NCBI GenBank assembly: GCA_964479045.1
Contig: CAYZJI010000002.1
Location: 62,001-126,000, forward strand
DNA: 64,000 nucleotides
Reading direction: 5' to 3'
Source: 2-02-FULL-47-50 sp964479045
Lineage (GTDB): Bacteria > Pseudomonadota > Gammaproteobacteria > Eutrophobiales > Eutrophobiaceae
In this document: in pieces, positions 18,995-27,529 of the stretch
How positions within the stretch are numbered: position 1 is the first letter of the stretch
How the letters are laid out: each line of letters opens with the position of its first letter
Program-made: the position numbers and the translations under genes
The notes under the pieces: generated by a model
The model's input: only the letters and a program-made list of their open reading frames with translations
Database searches by the model: none
Told to the model about the DNA's origin: nothing

Positions 18995-19686
18995 ATATAG
19001 AAAACTATATCAATGTATTTCTGTTCGGACTCTATCCCTATGTTTGTCTGGCCGTGTTCCTGTTTGGCAGTCTCTTTCGCTTTGACCGTGAACAATACAG
19101 TTGGAAGAGTGATTCTTCACAATTATTGCGTCATGGCCAGTTGCGACTCGGTTCCAATCTGTTTCATCTGGGTATTTTGCTTATTTTCTTTGGTCATCTG
19201 GTGGGCTTGCTCACACCGATGGCAGTCTGGCATACCCTGGGTGTAACGCCAGAGGCCAAACAGATTCTGGCGATAGTGGCTGGTGGTATTGCCGGGGTGG
19301 CCTGTCTGATTGGATTATTGCTGCTGATACATCGTCGTCTGGCCGATGCACGCATCCGCGCCACTTCCAAAGGAATGGACATTTTAATTTTGTTCCTGTT
19401 GCTGGCCCAGTTATTACTGGGATTATTCAGCATTACCCTGTCTCTGCAACATCTGGATGGCGGTGAAATGATGAAATTCATGATGTGGGCACAACATATC
19501 GTGACATTTCGTGGTGATGCCGCGAGCTTTGTGGCAGATGTACACATCATTTTCAAGCTGCATCTGCTGCTGGGCATGACGATTTTCCTGATATTCCCGT
19601 TTACCCGTCTGGTCCATGTGTGGAGCGGCTTTGCGACACTCGTTTATCTGTTCCGGCCCTATCAGGTCGTTCGCAGCAAGCATTAA
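18991..19686 (+). CDS. narI: Respiratory nitrate reductase gamma subunit (cytochrome b)
   Basis: 231 residues with five predicted membrane helices. It anchors NarGH to the inner membrane, oxidises quinol on the periplasmic side and carries two b-type hemes; candidate His ligands are in NLFHLGILLIFFGHLVG near 53-69 and in helix V (FKLHLLLGMTIFLIFPFTRLVHVWSG). Its ATGA overlap with narJ completes the narGHJI operon. Length matches E. coli NarI (225). Confidence 0.96.
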   Translation: MNIENYINVFLFGLYPYVCLAVFLFGSLFRFDREQYSWKSDSSQLLRHGQLRLGSNLFHLGILLIFFGHLVGLLTPMAVWHTLGVTPEAKQILAIVAGGIAGVACLIGLLLLIHRRLADARIRATSKGMDILILFLLLAQLLLGLFSITLSLQHLDGGEMMKFMMWAQHIVTFRGDAASFVADVHIIFKLHLLLGMTIFLIFPFTRLVHVWSGFATLVYLFRPYQVVRSKH

Positions 19687-19697
19687 TTCAGGTTTAA

Positions 19698-20456
19698 ATG
19701 ATGAAAGCCATCTATGTTAACGGAACAGCCATATCAGCGACCGCGCTGGATCAGGCGGCATTGCAATTGGGGACAGAGGCAACACCCGAAGCAGTTGCGC
19801 GTGCCGCAGTTGCGCGTGAACTTTTGCACCAGCGTGCTCGTGAAAAAGGTTTGCTGAACTTCGGAGGGGATGAAGGTGCCGCAATCGAACGGTTGCTGGA
19901 TCTGGAAGTCAAAATCCCGGGACGGCCAACCGAAGCCGAGTGTCTGCGCTTTTATGAGGCCCATCCGGAATCATTCCAGAGCGGGGAACTGGTCTATGCC
20001 CGGCATATTTTGTTTGCAGTAACGCCGGGTGCGCCGCTGGAAGCGATCCGCCACAAGGCAGAACTGACGTTGCATGAATTGCTGCATCATCCGGATCGTT
20101 TTGCACAATTTGCCCATGAATATTCCAACTGCCCGTCCGGCGCGCAGCAGGGTAACCTGGGACAGCTTGCCCGTGGCGAGACAGTCCCCGAATTTGAATC
20201 AGCACTGTTTGATGAAAAGCACAACGGGATATTGCCGCGACTGGTCAGGACCCGTTACGGTTTTCATATTGTCGCGATCGAGCAGCGTATTGCGGGCAGT
20301 CAGATACCGTTTTCAGCTGTGCGCGATAAAATAGAAACGTATCTTATGGGCCGGGTGCAGGAGAAGGCATTATCACAATATGTAAAAGTGCTGGCAGGTC
20401 AGGCCGATATTCGCGGTGTGGAAATTGAAGGTGCGGCAACACCACTGGTCCAGTAG
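19698..20456 (+). CDS. Parvulin-type peptidyl-prolyl isomerase of the nar operon
   Basis: 252 residues with a PpiC rotamase domain at about 90-210 (LVYARHILFAVTPG, CPSGAQQGNLGQLARGETVPEFE, RTRYGFHIVAIEQR). No signal peptide is visible, so it is probably cytoplasmic like NifM. It lies 11 bp after narI on the same strand and is probably co-transcribed. Parvulins occupy this position in nar operons of several proteobacteria and are presumed to help fold or mature nitrate reductase; no direct role can be read from the sequence. Confidence 0.88.
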   Translation: MMKAIYVNGTAISATALDQAALQLGTEATPEAVARAAVARELLHQRAREKGLLNFGGDEGAAIERLLDLEVKIPGRPTEAECLRFYEAHPESFQSGELVYARHILFAVTPGAPLEAIRHKAELTLHELLHHPDRFAQFAHEYSNCPSGAQQGNLGQLARGETVPEFESALFDEKHNGILPRLVRTRYGFHIVAIEQRIAGSQIPFSAVRDKIETYLMGRVQEKALSQYVKVLAGQADIRGVEIEGAATPLVQ

Positions 20457-20464
20457 TTCTTTTT

Positions 20465-21652
20465 TTAACCGGGTTTACCGTCTGCGCGTGGTGCGATCAA
20501 TATCGGTGTGTAAACCACCAGAAACAACACAAACGCCGCTATCCAGAGTGTGCCGGAAACCGCAATGCTGTTCAGATAGTCTTCAGCGAAGACGGGACTG
20601 ACCACGCGCACAATAGCGGAAAGTGTAATCAGGAGATAGGCCGCCACGGTCAGCGGAGCTGCAATCAAGGGACGCCCGGTATGACCTAATGCCGCGCGTG
20701 TCATCACCGCCAGTATCATTCCGGCAAATGCCCCGGTGGTAAATGCATGCAGCCAGGCTGATGCGTACAATGAGCCAGTCAACAGAAACAGTCCTTTAAG
20801 AAAGAACCCGATGATCACCCATGCATAGGCCAGATGCAGGATCCAGACAATGGCTTCACCAAGGCCGCGCCATGTTTTCCAGCGAGAGAGCCGTACGGCA
20901 TGAATCACCGCCGCGATGATGGCCAGCCACCCTGCTGTTATTGAATGGGGCCATATCAGATCAACAATCAGTACCAGCACCATGCTGAGTATCGCAGCAC
21001 GATCCAGCGCCGGGAACGGCATGATGGCGAAGGTATCATCTGTGCGCCGTACGGCACTCAGCGTAAAAGCAGGGACTATACGTCCACCAATAATAGTGAT
21101 GATCAACAGGACGATATTGATTCCGAACATCAATCCATAACCTGCAAAACCTGGATTGTTACGCAGAATTGCAATGTGAAAGATCAGGTTCGCTACAAAC
21201 AGCACGACCAGGAATAACAGGAACACCAGATTGCGCGATTTGCCACGCAACAAGGAAGGGGCAAGCATAAAACCCAATACAGGGAAAAATGCGAGATCAA
21301 TCATGGTTATGATGACGGGATGAACATACGGGTAAAAAATAAATACCAGCCGACCCGCCAGCCATACTGACACGAGAATGATTAATGGTAATCCTGAAAA
21401 GCCCCGCTCGCCTGTCCAGCTGGGCACTGCCGTCAGCAGAAATCCTGCAATCGCTGCAGCCACAAATCCGAACAGCATTTCATGGCCATGCCACAGGTAG
21501 GCTGGCAAGGTAATGCTGAACCACGCACCCCCCAACAATGTATACAACCAGATCAACAGGGTGATGATCGCGTATACACCCGCAAGCAGAAAAAACGGCC
21601 GGAAGCCGTAATTAAACAATGCAAAACCGGATGATGAATTATTCATTTGCAT
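20465..21652 (-). CDS. nnrS: NnrS family heme-copper membrane protein
   Basis: 395 residues, about 12 hydrophobic helices, with NnrS-family features: the FRPFFLLAGVYA start, LWHGHEMLFGF near 47-57 and HAFTTGAFAGMILAVMTRAALGHTGRPL near 290-320. NnrS is linked to denitrification and resistance to nitrosative stress in Rhodobacter and Vibrio, usually under nitric-oxide-responsive control. It converges with the nar operon (8 bp between stop codons), and its product would counter the NO that arises from nitrite. Upstream, one ATCAA half of an FNR-type site is visible at 21670-21674, too weak to call. Confidence 0.9.
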   Translation of the reverse strand: MQMNNSSSGFALFNYGFRPFFLLAGVYAIITLLIWLYTLLGGAWFSITLPAYLWHGHEMLFGFVAAAIAGFLLTAVPSWTGERGFSGLPLIILVSVWLAGRLVFIFYPYVHPVIITMIDLAFFPVLGFMLAPSLLRGKSRNLVFLLFLVVLFVANLIFHIAILRNNPGFAGYGLMFGINIVLLIITIIGGRIVPAFTLSAVRRTDDTFAIMPFPALDRAAILSMVLVLIVDLIWPHSITAGWLAIIAAVIHAVRLSRWKTWRGLGEAIVWILHLAYAWVIIGFFLKGLFLLTGSLYASAWLHAFTTGAFAGMILAVMTRAALGHTGRPLIAAPLTVAAYLLITLSAIVRVVSPVFAEDYLNSIAVSGTLWIAAFVLFLVVYTPILIAPRADGKPG

Positions 21653-21858
21653 CAGGGTTTTTTCGCTCGATCAAGTACACAGAAACTTACCACCAATAGT
21701 TTATTTGATACACTGTTTGTCAGCACAGACTGATTGCTGCAACGCAGTAAGCCTGATTATTTTTTATCCTGCTTATATATACAAACTATCGCTATCTTTA
21801 TCTTATTGTCCAGAGACTGAAGGAATCTCCTGATTGGCAAGCTAGAGAGCTGGTATTC

Positions 21859-23547
21859 ATGATTAAACGACTGTCCATTTCCTACAAAATTGTTGCCCTG
21901 AATATCGTTGTGTTTCTCGCGTTATGCGGAGCAATCGTTTTGATCGGGACACAGGCCCTGAACAGCGAAGACATGCGCAAGCAGGCCACTGAACGGCAGG
22001 AACTGAATATTCGTATTGCCTGGGAATTGCTGAACAGTTATGGAAAGGATTTTTATATCAAGGATGAAAAGCTTTATGCCGGCGATCACCCGCTGAACGG
22101 TGACTATAAACTGGTCGATCGTGTCAAACAACTGGTGGGTGGGACTGCAACGATCTTTATGCATGATACACGCGTTACCACCAACGTAATGAAAGAAGAT
22201 GGTACACGTGCCGTAGGCACACAACTCGCTGCAGGGCCGGTGTATGATGCAATATTCGGGCGCGGAGAATCCTATCGCGGTGAAGCAGAAATCCTCGGAG
22301 TCCCTTATTTCACGGCGTATGATCCCATCAAAAACAGTGATGGAGAAGTAATCGGCATACTTTATGTCGGTATAAATAAAAATGAATTTTTTTCTGCCAT
22401 CAAGAACATTCTTTCCGATATCACCATCACAGTTGTTCTTTTCGGCCTGATCATCTGTTTGCTTTCCATTTATATGGTAAGAAAGATTGTGATGCGTCCG
22501 CTCGGGCAAGGGGTTGCAATCGCAAAAGAAATCGCAAAAGGGAATCTGTATACAGAAATATCTATGGACAGAACGGACGAGATTGGCGAATTGCTGGAAG
22601 CCCTTGATCTGATGCAGGCAAAACTGATTGAAGTGATTCAGGGGATTCGTGGTGGCGCCAAGGAAGTTATTTTGTCTGCGGATCAGGTTGGCATGGGGAA
22701 TGCTGAACTCAGTCAACGCACACAGGAGCAGGCTTCCAGTCTTGAGGAAGTGGCTTCCAGTATGGAGGAAATGACCAGCACCGTGAACCAGAATGCAGAC
22801 AATGCAAATCAGGCCAATGAACTGGCACAAAAAGCCCGCGATCAGGCAGAAGGCAGCGGACAGGCCGCCGGTAATGCGATTAAAGCTATGAATGCGATCA
22901 GTGAATCAAGTCACAGGATTGCGAATATCATCAGCGTAATAAATGAGATCGCGTTTCAGACCAATCTGCTGGCCTTGAATGCAGCCGTCGAAGCCGCCCG
23001 TGCCGGGGAGCATGGCCGGGGGTTTGCTGTAGTCGCCAGTGAAGTGAGAAACCTTGCGGGCCGATGCGCAGCGGCCGCCAAGGAAATTAAAGGTCTGATT
23101 CAGGACAGTGTTACAAAAGTGGATGATGGAACAAAACTGGTAAACAAATCAGGCGAAACACTTGAAGATATTGTGCTGGAGGTCCGCAAGGTCAGTGATA
23201 TTGTCGCGGAAATTGCATCCGCCAGCCGGGAACAGTCCACCGGGATTTCGCAGGTGAACAAGGCACTGTTACAACTGGACGAGATGACTCAACAAAATGC
23301 ATCCCTCGTTGAAGAGGCAGCGGCAGCGAGTGAATCGATGGCTTCGCAGGCTGTTGCCCTGAACAGCCTGGTGGATTATTTCAAACTGGATGAACATGAA
23401 ACACACGAATCAGCTGCCCCGGAAGAAACACAGTCTGCAGATAATGTATCCACGCCATCACCACGATTACCACCGGTACAAGCACAGATGATATCGAGGG
23501 CAGACAGGCAGACAATGAATGGTGATGAAGACTGGAAAGAGTTTTAA
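21859..23547 (+). CDS. Methyl-accepting chemotaxis protein with Cache sensor domain
   Basis: 562 residues: first membrane helix about 12-31, a periplasmic single-Cache-type domain about 40-188 (ending ILYVGINKNEF), second helix about 190-212, HAMP about 213-265 and a signalling domain about 270-520 with the hairpin tip EIAFQTNLLALNAAVEAARAG. The extreme C-terminus, DWKEF, fits the xWxxF pentapeptide that tethers CheR/CheB in high-abundance receptors. The ligand is unknown; Cache domains commonly bind small carboxylates, amines or amino acids. It begins about 200 bp after nnrS (divergent), so a link to nitrate or redox taxis is possible but unproven. Confidence 0.92.
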   Translation: MIKRLSISYKIVALNIVVFLALCGAIVLIGTQALNSEDMRKQATERQELNIRIAWELLNSYGKDFYIKDEKLYAGDHPLNGDYKLVDRVKQLVGGTATIFMHDTRVTTNVMKEDGTRAVGTQLAAGPVYDAIFGRGESYRGEAEILGVPYFTAYDPIKNSDGEVIGILYVGINKNEFFSAIKNILSDITITVVLFGLIICLLSIYMVRKIVMRPLGQGVAIAKEIAKGNLYTEISMDRTDEIGELLEALDLMQAKLIEVIQGIRGGAKEVILSADQVGMGNAELSQRTQEQASSLEEVASSMEEMTSTVNQNADNANQANELAQKARDQAEGSGQAAGNAIKAMNAISESSHRIANIISVINEIAFQTNLLALNAAVEAARAGEHGRGFAVVASEVRNLAGRCAAAAKEIKGLIQDSVTKVDDGTKLVNKSGETLEDIVLEVRKVSDIVAEIASASREQSTGISQVNKALLQLDEMTQQNASLVEEAAAASESMASQAVALNSLVDYFKLDEHETHESAAPEETQSADNVSTPSPRLPPVQAQMISRADRQTMNGDEDWKEF

Positions 23548-23594
23548 ATACTGATTTGTGAACGGAAGTTCTCATCATACCAATCCCCTCATTC

Positions 23595-23635
23595 ATTCAA
23601 TAAAAACGGGATGTAAAATCCCGTTTTTATTGAAT
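23595..23635. terminator. Bidirectional intrinsic terminator between the chemoreceptor and tRNA-Gln
   Basis: A perfect 18-bp inverted repeat (arms 23595-23612 and 23618-23635, 5-nt loop GTAAA) with a GC core ACGGGAT/ATCCCGT flanked by A- and T-runs on both sides. It can terminate both the + strand chemoreceptor gene and the - strand rplM-rpsI-tRNA transcript. Its last base coincides with the final A of the tRNA CCA end. Confidence 0.88.
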
Positions 23636-23708
23636 GGCTGGGGGACTAGGATTTGAACCTAGACTGGCGGAGTCAGAGTCCGCTGTCCTACCGTTAGACG
23701 ATCCCCCA
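23635..23708 (-). tRNA. tRNA-Gln (anticodon CTG)
   Basis: A complete cloverleaf on the minus strand, 74 nt including encoded CCA. Acceptor TGGGGGA pairs with TCCCCCA, D-arm GTCTAACGGTAGGAC, anticodon stem GCGGA/TCCGC with loop CTCTGAC giving anticodon CTG, and T-arm with GTTCAAATC. The U1-A72 start is typical of bacterial tRNA-Gln. It lies 26 bp downstream of rpsI on the same strand and is probably processed from the rplM-rpsI transcript. Confidence 0.96.
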
Positions 23709-23734
23709 GTAGGGGAATGCTGATACTGCTGATC

Positions 23735-24127
23735 TTAACGCTTGGAGTATTGCGGGCGCTTGCGGGACTTGTGCAGACCGACTTTCTTGCGTTCCACTTC
23801 GCGCGCATCACGGGTGACGAAACCGGCCTGACGCAGCGGCTTGCGCAGGTTTTCATCATATTCAATCAGGGCGCGGGTAATGCCATGGCGGATGGCGCCG
23901 GCCTGACCGGTAATACCGCCACCGGTGACGGTGACATTGATATCGAACTTGTCGAGCATTTCGATCTTTTCCAGCGGCTGGCGAACCACCATGCGACCGG
24001 TTTCACGGCCGAAGTAGGTATCCAGTGTACGGTTATTGATGACGATGGAACCGCTGCCACGTTTCAGGAACACACGCGCCGTTGAACTCTTGCGGCGGCC
24101 GGTGCTGTAATAAATTTGTTCTGCCAT
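23735..24127 (-). CDS. rpsI: 30S ribosomal protein S9
   Basis: 130 residues. Starts MAEQIYYSTGRRKSS and ends in the basic KKVGLHKSRKRPQYSKR tail that reaches the P-site tRNA in S9. An upstream in-frame start would add 19 unconserved residues inside rplM, so ATG 24127 is preferred. It lies one base after the rplM stop; rplM-rpsI is a conserved operon. Confidence 0.97.
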   Translation of the reverse strand: MAEQIYYSTGRRKSSTARVFLKRGSGSIVINNRTLDTYFGRETGRMVVRQPLEKIEMLDKFDINVTVTGGGITGQAGAIRHGITRALIEYDENLRKPLRQAGFVTRDAREVERKKVGLHKSRKRPQYSKR

Positions 24128-24128
24128 A

Positions 24129-24557
24129 TCAGATTTCCAGGGTCTTCGGTTGCTGTGCCGTGTGGTTATGTTCTGCACCGGCATACACTCTTAGTTTTCT
24201 GTACATTTCACGCCCCAACGGGCCCTTCGGGAGCATGCCTTTCACTGCCGTTTCGATGGCCTGTTCCGGATGCTTCTCGATGAGCTTCTCGAAGCTGATG
24301 GACTTGATACCGCCGGGATAGCCGGAATGTTTGTGATACATTTTATTCTTGGCCTTGTTGCCAGTGACGTGAACCTGGCTGGCATTGATGACAACGATGT
24401 AGTCGCCGGTGTCCATGTGCGGAGTGTATTCGGGTTTATGTTTGCCGCGCAGCCGCTTGGCAATTTCGGCGGCCAGACGTCCCAGAGTTTTGCCCGCGGC
24501 ATCAACGACATACCAGTCATGCCGGATGGTGGACGGGGTTGCGGTAAAGGTCTTCAT
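24129..24557 (-). CDS. rplM: 50S ribosomal protein L13
   Basis: 142 residues, exactly the E. coli L13 length, with family segments WYVVDAAGKTLGRLA, HMDTGDYIVVINA, YRHSGYPGG-like YHKHSGYPGGIKS and GMLPKGPLGR. First gene of the rplM-rpsI operon. In enterobacteria L13 autoregulates through its leader; the 180 bp upstream (shared with divergent coq7) could hold such a leader but I could not identify its fold. Confidence 0.97.
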   Translation of the reverse strand: MKTFTATPSTIRHDWYVVDAAGKTLGRLAAEIAKRLRGKHKPEYTPHMDTGDYIVVINASQVHVTGNKAKNKMYHKHSGYPGGIKSISFEKLIEKHPEQAIETAVKGMLPKGPLGREMYRKLRVYAGAEHNHTAQQPKTLEI

Positions 24558-24739
24558 AGCTCAATATTGATTAGTGTTCGTTTCGACGGCAAAAAAGAGG
24601 TGGAAGGATACGGACAGACCCCCCGGCTGTCAATACAAACAGGGCTTTAACTCAGGGTTTCCGGGCGATAGATTCGGCGGGATTTTCACATAGATTTTAA
24701 CTCCAGAAAACGCAAAGCATAGCGCGGGTACATAAACAG

Positions 24740-25384
24740 ATGTCTGCACGCAGTTACAGCCGCTTCGATCAGGTTATTATTCAGGTTGATCAACTACTTA
24801 GGAACGTCCTGGGTAATACATCCATCACGTCCCGGCCGTCTCCGGCCAAAGGGCTTGCTGAGCCTGTCCTGAGTCAAACCGAACGGCAGCATGCCGCCGG
24901 TCTGATGCGGGTGAATCATGCCGGAGAGGTATCAGCCCAGGCTTTGTATCAGGGCCAGGCGCTGTTTGGCCGTGATCCGGCAGTCAAGGCCACCATGCGT
25001 CGCTCCGCCGAAGAGGAAATTGATCATCTGGACTGGTGCAATCAGCGGCTGAACGAACTGGGCAGTCATACCAGTGTTCTGAATCCGCTCTGGTATCTGG
25101 GGTCATTTTCCCTGGGATCTGTGGCCGGACTCGCCGGGGATAAATGGAGCCTGGGTTTTGTCGCGGAGACGGAACGACAGGTGGTGGAACATCTGCAGGG
25201 TCATTTAGGCATATTGCCGGCGGCGGACGGCAAAAGCCGGGCGATTATTGAGCAGATGATCAAGGATGAAGCCGCACATGGAGCCAGTGCGATGGCTTGC
25301 GGCGGTGTTGAATTACCTGCTTTGATTAAAACCGCCATGCGTTTCTGTTCCCGGATCATGACCCGAACCGCCTACCACATCTAG
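24740..25384 (+). CDS. coq7: Ubiquinone biosynthesis di-iron hydroxylase Coq7
   Basis: 214 residues. Carries out the last ring hydroxylation of ubiquinone synthesis (demethoxyubiquinone to the 5-hydroxy form), at the inner membrane. Ferritin-like iron ligands: RVNHAGEVSA near 57-66, EEEIDHLDWC near 93-102, and the second pair in ETERQVVEHL and EAAHGASAM. Coq7 replaces UbiF in many gammaproteobacteria. Divergent from rplM, monocistronic. Confidence 0.93.
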   Translation: MSARSYSRFDQVIIQVDQLLRNVLGNTSITSRPSPAKGLAEPVLSQTERQHAAGLMRVNHAGEVSAQALYQGQALFGRDPAVKATMRRSAEEEIDHLDWCNQRLNELGSHTSVLNPLWYLGSFSLGSVAGLAGDKWSLGFVAETERQVVEHLQGHLGILPAADGKSRAIIEQMIKDEAAHGASAMACGGVELPALIKTAMRFCSRIMTRTAYHI

Positions 25385-25418
25385 GCCGGTTCATGTGTCT
25401 GTTTCCTGCGGTGGCACC

Positions 25419-25446
25419 CTTGAAATTTTTTACCAGTCCCCCATCT
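25419..25446 (+). promoter_or_regulatory. Sigma-32 (heat-shock) promoter of hsp20
   Basis: -35 CTTGAAA at 25419-25425, 13-bp spacer, -10 CCCCATCT at 25439-25446. This matches the RpoH consensus (CTTGAAA, N11-16, CCCCATnT) and lies 38 bp before the hsp20 start codon. Confidence 0.88.
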
Positions 25447-25483
25447 AGGTAGCCATAAAATCAACCTGAATTGGAGGTGTGTT

Positions 25484-25939
25484 ATGGCACTGGTACGTTA
25501 TGAACCGTGGAATCTGCTGGATAAATTCCAGGAAGAACTGGGCCGTCTGGGCCTGCTGGATCAGTATCGCCGGGATGCAGTCGAAGGTGACAATTCCAAT
25601 GTGGTCACCAGTCACTGGCGTCCAGCTGTCGATATCCGCGAAGAAGCGGATCGCTTTGTGATTGAAGCGGATCTGCCGGGCATCGATCCCAAGGACATTG
25701 AAATTACGATGGAGCAGGGTGTGCTGACCATCAAGGGTGAACGCAAGAGTGAAAAGGAAGAAGTGCACGAAGGCTACAAGCGCATTGAGCGCGTGCGCGG
25801 CACGTTCTATCGCCGCTTCAGCCTGCCGGACAGCGCCGATGCAGAGCATATCGAGGCCAAAGGCAGAAACGGCGTACTGGAAATCGTGCTGCCCAAACAG
25901 CAAAAAGTACAGCCACGCAAAATTGCAGTGAAAAGCTGA
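25484..25939 (+). CDS. hsp20: Small heat-shock protein, Hsp20/alpha-crystallin family
   Basis: 151 residues. The alpha-crystallin domain spans about 45-140 (PAVDIREEADRFVIEADLPGIDPKDIEI; FYRRFSLPDSADAEHIEA; NGVLEIVLPK), followed by a short tail. The canonical I-x-I/V oligomerisation motif is probably RKIAVKS at the extreme C-terminus. ATP-independent holdase that binds unfolding proteins in the cytoplasm. Strong ribosome site TTGGAGG, a sigma-32 promoter upstream and an intrinsic terminator downstream, so an autonomous heat-shock unit. Confidence 0.95.
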   Translation: MALVRYEPWNLLDKFQEELGRLGLLDQYRRDAVEGDNSNVVTSHWRPAVDIREEADRFVIEADLPGIDPKDIEITMEQGVLTIKGERKSEKEEVHEGYKRIERVRGTFYRRFSLPDSADAEHIEAKGRNGVLEIVLPKQQKVQPRKIAVKS

Positions 25940-25954
25940 TATCCATGCAACCTG

Positions 25955-25981
25955 AAAGGCGGGACACGTCCCGCCTTTTTT
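25955..25981 (+). terminator. Intrinsic terminator after hsp20
   Basis: AAAGGCGGGA and TCCCGCCTTT arms around a CACG loop, followed by a T-run to 25981, 15 bp after the hsp20 stop. Confidence 0.9.
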
Positions 25982-25992
25982 GTTTTATGCAT

Positions 25993-26019
25993 GAACTTTT
26001 TAATTATGGACACCCCTAA
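25993..26019 (+). promoter_or_regulatory. Candidate sigma-E promoter of the Do-type protease
   Basis: GAACTT at 25993-25998, 16-bp spacer, CCTAA at 26015-26019. The E. coli sigma-E consensus is GAACTT, N16, TCTRA, so only one core base differs. Predicted start near 26025, about 75 bp before the coding region. Periplasmic Do proteases are standard sigma-E targets. Confidence 0.5.
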
Positions 26020-26099
26020 ACATCTGCAATATCTCATACAGAATCAACTATCTTTAAGACTGTTGGAAGATTTTAAAAAATAATCAGAGAGGATTTTGC

Positions 26100-27476
26100 A
26101 TGACGCTCAGAAAAACCGGATATGTAATGGCCAGCCTGGCCCTGTTGCTGGCGCTGGTTTCAACTTTCAGCAAGGCGGCATTGCCGCTGGAAGCTGATGG
26201 CAAGGAGCTGCCCAGTCTGGCTCCTATGCTGGAAGAGGTAACTCCCGCGGTCGTAAATATCGCCACGGAAGGCCGCATCCAGATGCAGCAGAACCCGTTG
26301 TTTTCGGATCCGTTTTTCCGGCGGTTTTTTAATGTGCCGGATCAACCCATGGAAAGAAAAACCCAGAGTCTTGGCTCGGGAGTCATTGTTGATGCCAAGC
26401 GCGGTCTGATAATCACCAATAATCATGTGATCGCCAACGCGGTCGAGATTTCTGTGACCTTGTCTGATGGCCGGCATGTAGATGCGGAGCTGGTCGGGAC
26501 GGATCCGGAAACCGACGTGGCAGTCATCAAGATACCCGCTAAAAAACTTACCGCGCTGACGACATCAGATTCAGATGAATTGAGAGTGGGCGATTTTGTG
26601 GTGGCGATTGGTAATCCGTTTGGTCTGGGTCAGACGGTGACCTCCGGCATCGTCAGTGGCCTGAGCCGCAGTGGTCTGGGTATCGAGGATTATGAAGATT
26701 TCATCCAGACCGATGCTTCGATCAACCCCGGTAATTCCGGCGGCGCTCTGGTGAATCTCAATGGTGAACTGGTCGGGATCAATACGGCCATCTTTTCGCA
26801 AACCGGCGGTAATATCGGAATCGGTTTTGCGATTCCCATCAATCTTGCCATCAATATCATGGAGCAATTGCTGGAAAACGGTGAAGTGCAGCGGGGTTAC
26901 CTCGGTGTCTATGCACAGGATCTGAGCCCGGATCTGGCGGAAGCGTTTGGTTTGAAGAAACAAAGCGGCGCGGTGATTAACAAGGTGCTTGAAAATTCTC
27001 CTGCCGAGAAAGCCGGACTCAGAACCGGTGATATCGTGACGCAGATTGATGGCCGTCCGGTGCGTAACGCGGCCGATGTCAAAAACCAGATTGGTTTGCG
27101 CAAGATAGGTGAGAAAGTTGAATTTGAAATCCTGCGCGATAGCAAAACCAGCACCATTTCGGTTGAGATTGCGCCGGGAAGGGAAGCGGGTAACGGTCCG
27201 AGTGCGGTCAATGAGCGCCTCGAAGGAATGACAGTAGGAGAAATCAAGGAAGATCATCCCTTGTACGGGAAATTACAGGGTGCACTGGTGCTGGCAGTAC
27301 AGCGTGGAACCCCAAGCTGGCGTAGCGGCTTGAGGCCTGGTGATGTGATTACCTCGGTGAATAACCAGCCGGTCAAAAACCTTCAGGAATTTCTGGTGGC
27401 CGTGGATAAAAAACAGGATACGCTGCTGCTGCGTATTGTGCGTGGAGAGGCCGCAGCGTTTGTGGTGATTAAGTAG
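26100..27476 (+). CDS. Do/DegQ-family periplasmic serine endoprotease
   Basis: 458 residues. Signal peptide to about residue 27 (TFSKA), trypsin-like domain about 45-250 with catalytic His in TNNHVIAN, Asp in ETDVAVIKI and Ser in NPGNSGGALV, then two PDZ domains (about 260-345 and 370-455). The LA loop before the protease core is short, as in DegQ rather than DegP. It degrades or holds misfolded envelope proteins. Ribosome site GAGAGGA; candidate sigma-E promoter upstream. The Slp lipoprotein gene follows after about 100 bp containing heptamer repeats. Confidence 0.94.
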   Translation: MTLRKTGYVMASLALLLALVSTFSKAALPLEADGKELPSLAPMLEEVTPAVVNIATEGRIQMQQNPLFSDPFFRRFFNVPDQPMERKTQSLGSGVIVDAKRGLIITNNHVIANAVEISVTLSDGRHVDAELVGTDPETDVAVIKIPAKKLTALTTSDSDELRVGDFVVAIGNPFGLGQTVTSGIVSGLSRSGLGIEDYEDFIQTDASINPGNSGGALVNLNGELVGINTAIFSQTGGNIGIGFAIPINLAINIMEQLLENGEVQRGYLGVYAQDLSPDLAEAFGLKKQSGAVINKVLENSPAEKAGLRTGDIVTQIDGRPVRNAADVKNQIGLRKIGEKVEFEILRDSKTSTISVEIAPGREAGNGPSAVNERLEGMTVGEIKEDHPLYGKLQGALVLAVQRGTPSWRSGLRPGDVITSVNNQPVKNLQEFLVAVDKKQDTLLLRIVRGEAAAFVVIK

Positions 27477-27529
27477 TTACTGCAAATATACAAATAGAGA
27501 GAGTTTATATGCAGGTTATAATTTTTTTG

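Noticed and set aside
19698..20456. NifM, implying nitrogen fixation
   Set aside because: The parvulin resembles NifM in layout, but no nif genes are nearby and its place is in the nar operon.
21661..21680. FNR-type half site upstream of nnrS
   Set aside because: Only one ATCAA half is present; the opposite half matches at two of five bases.
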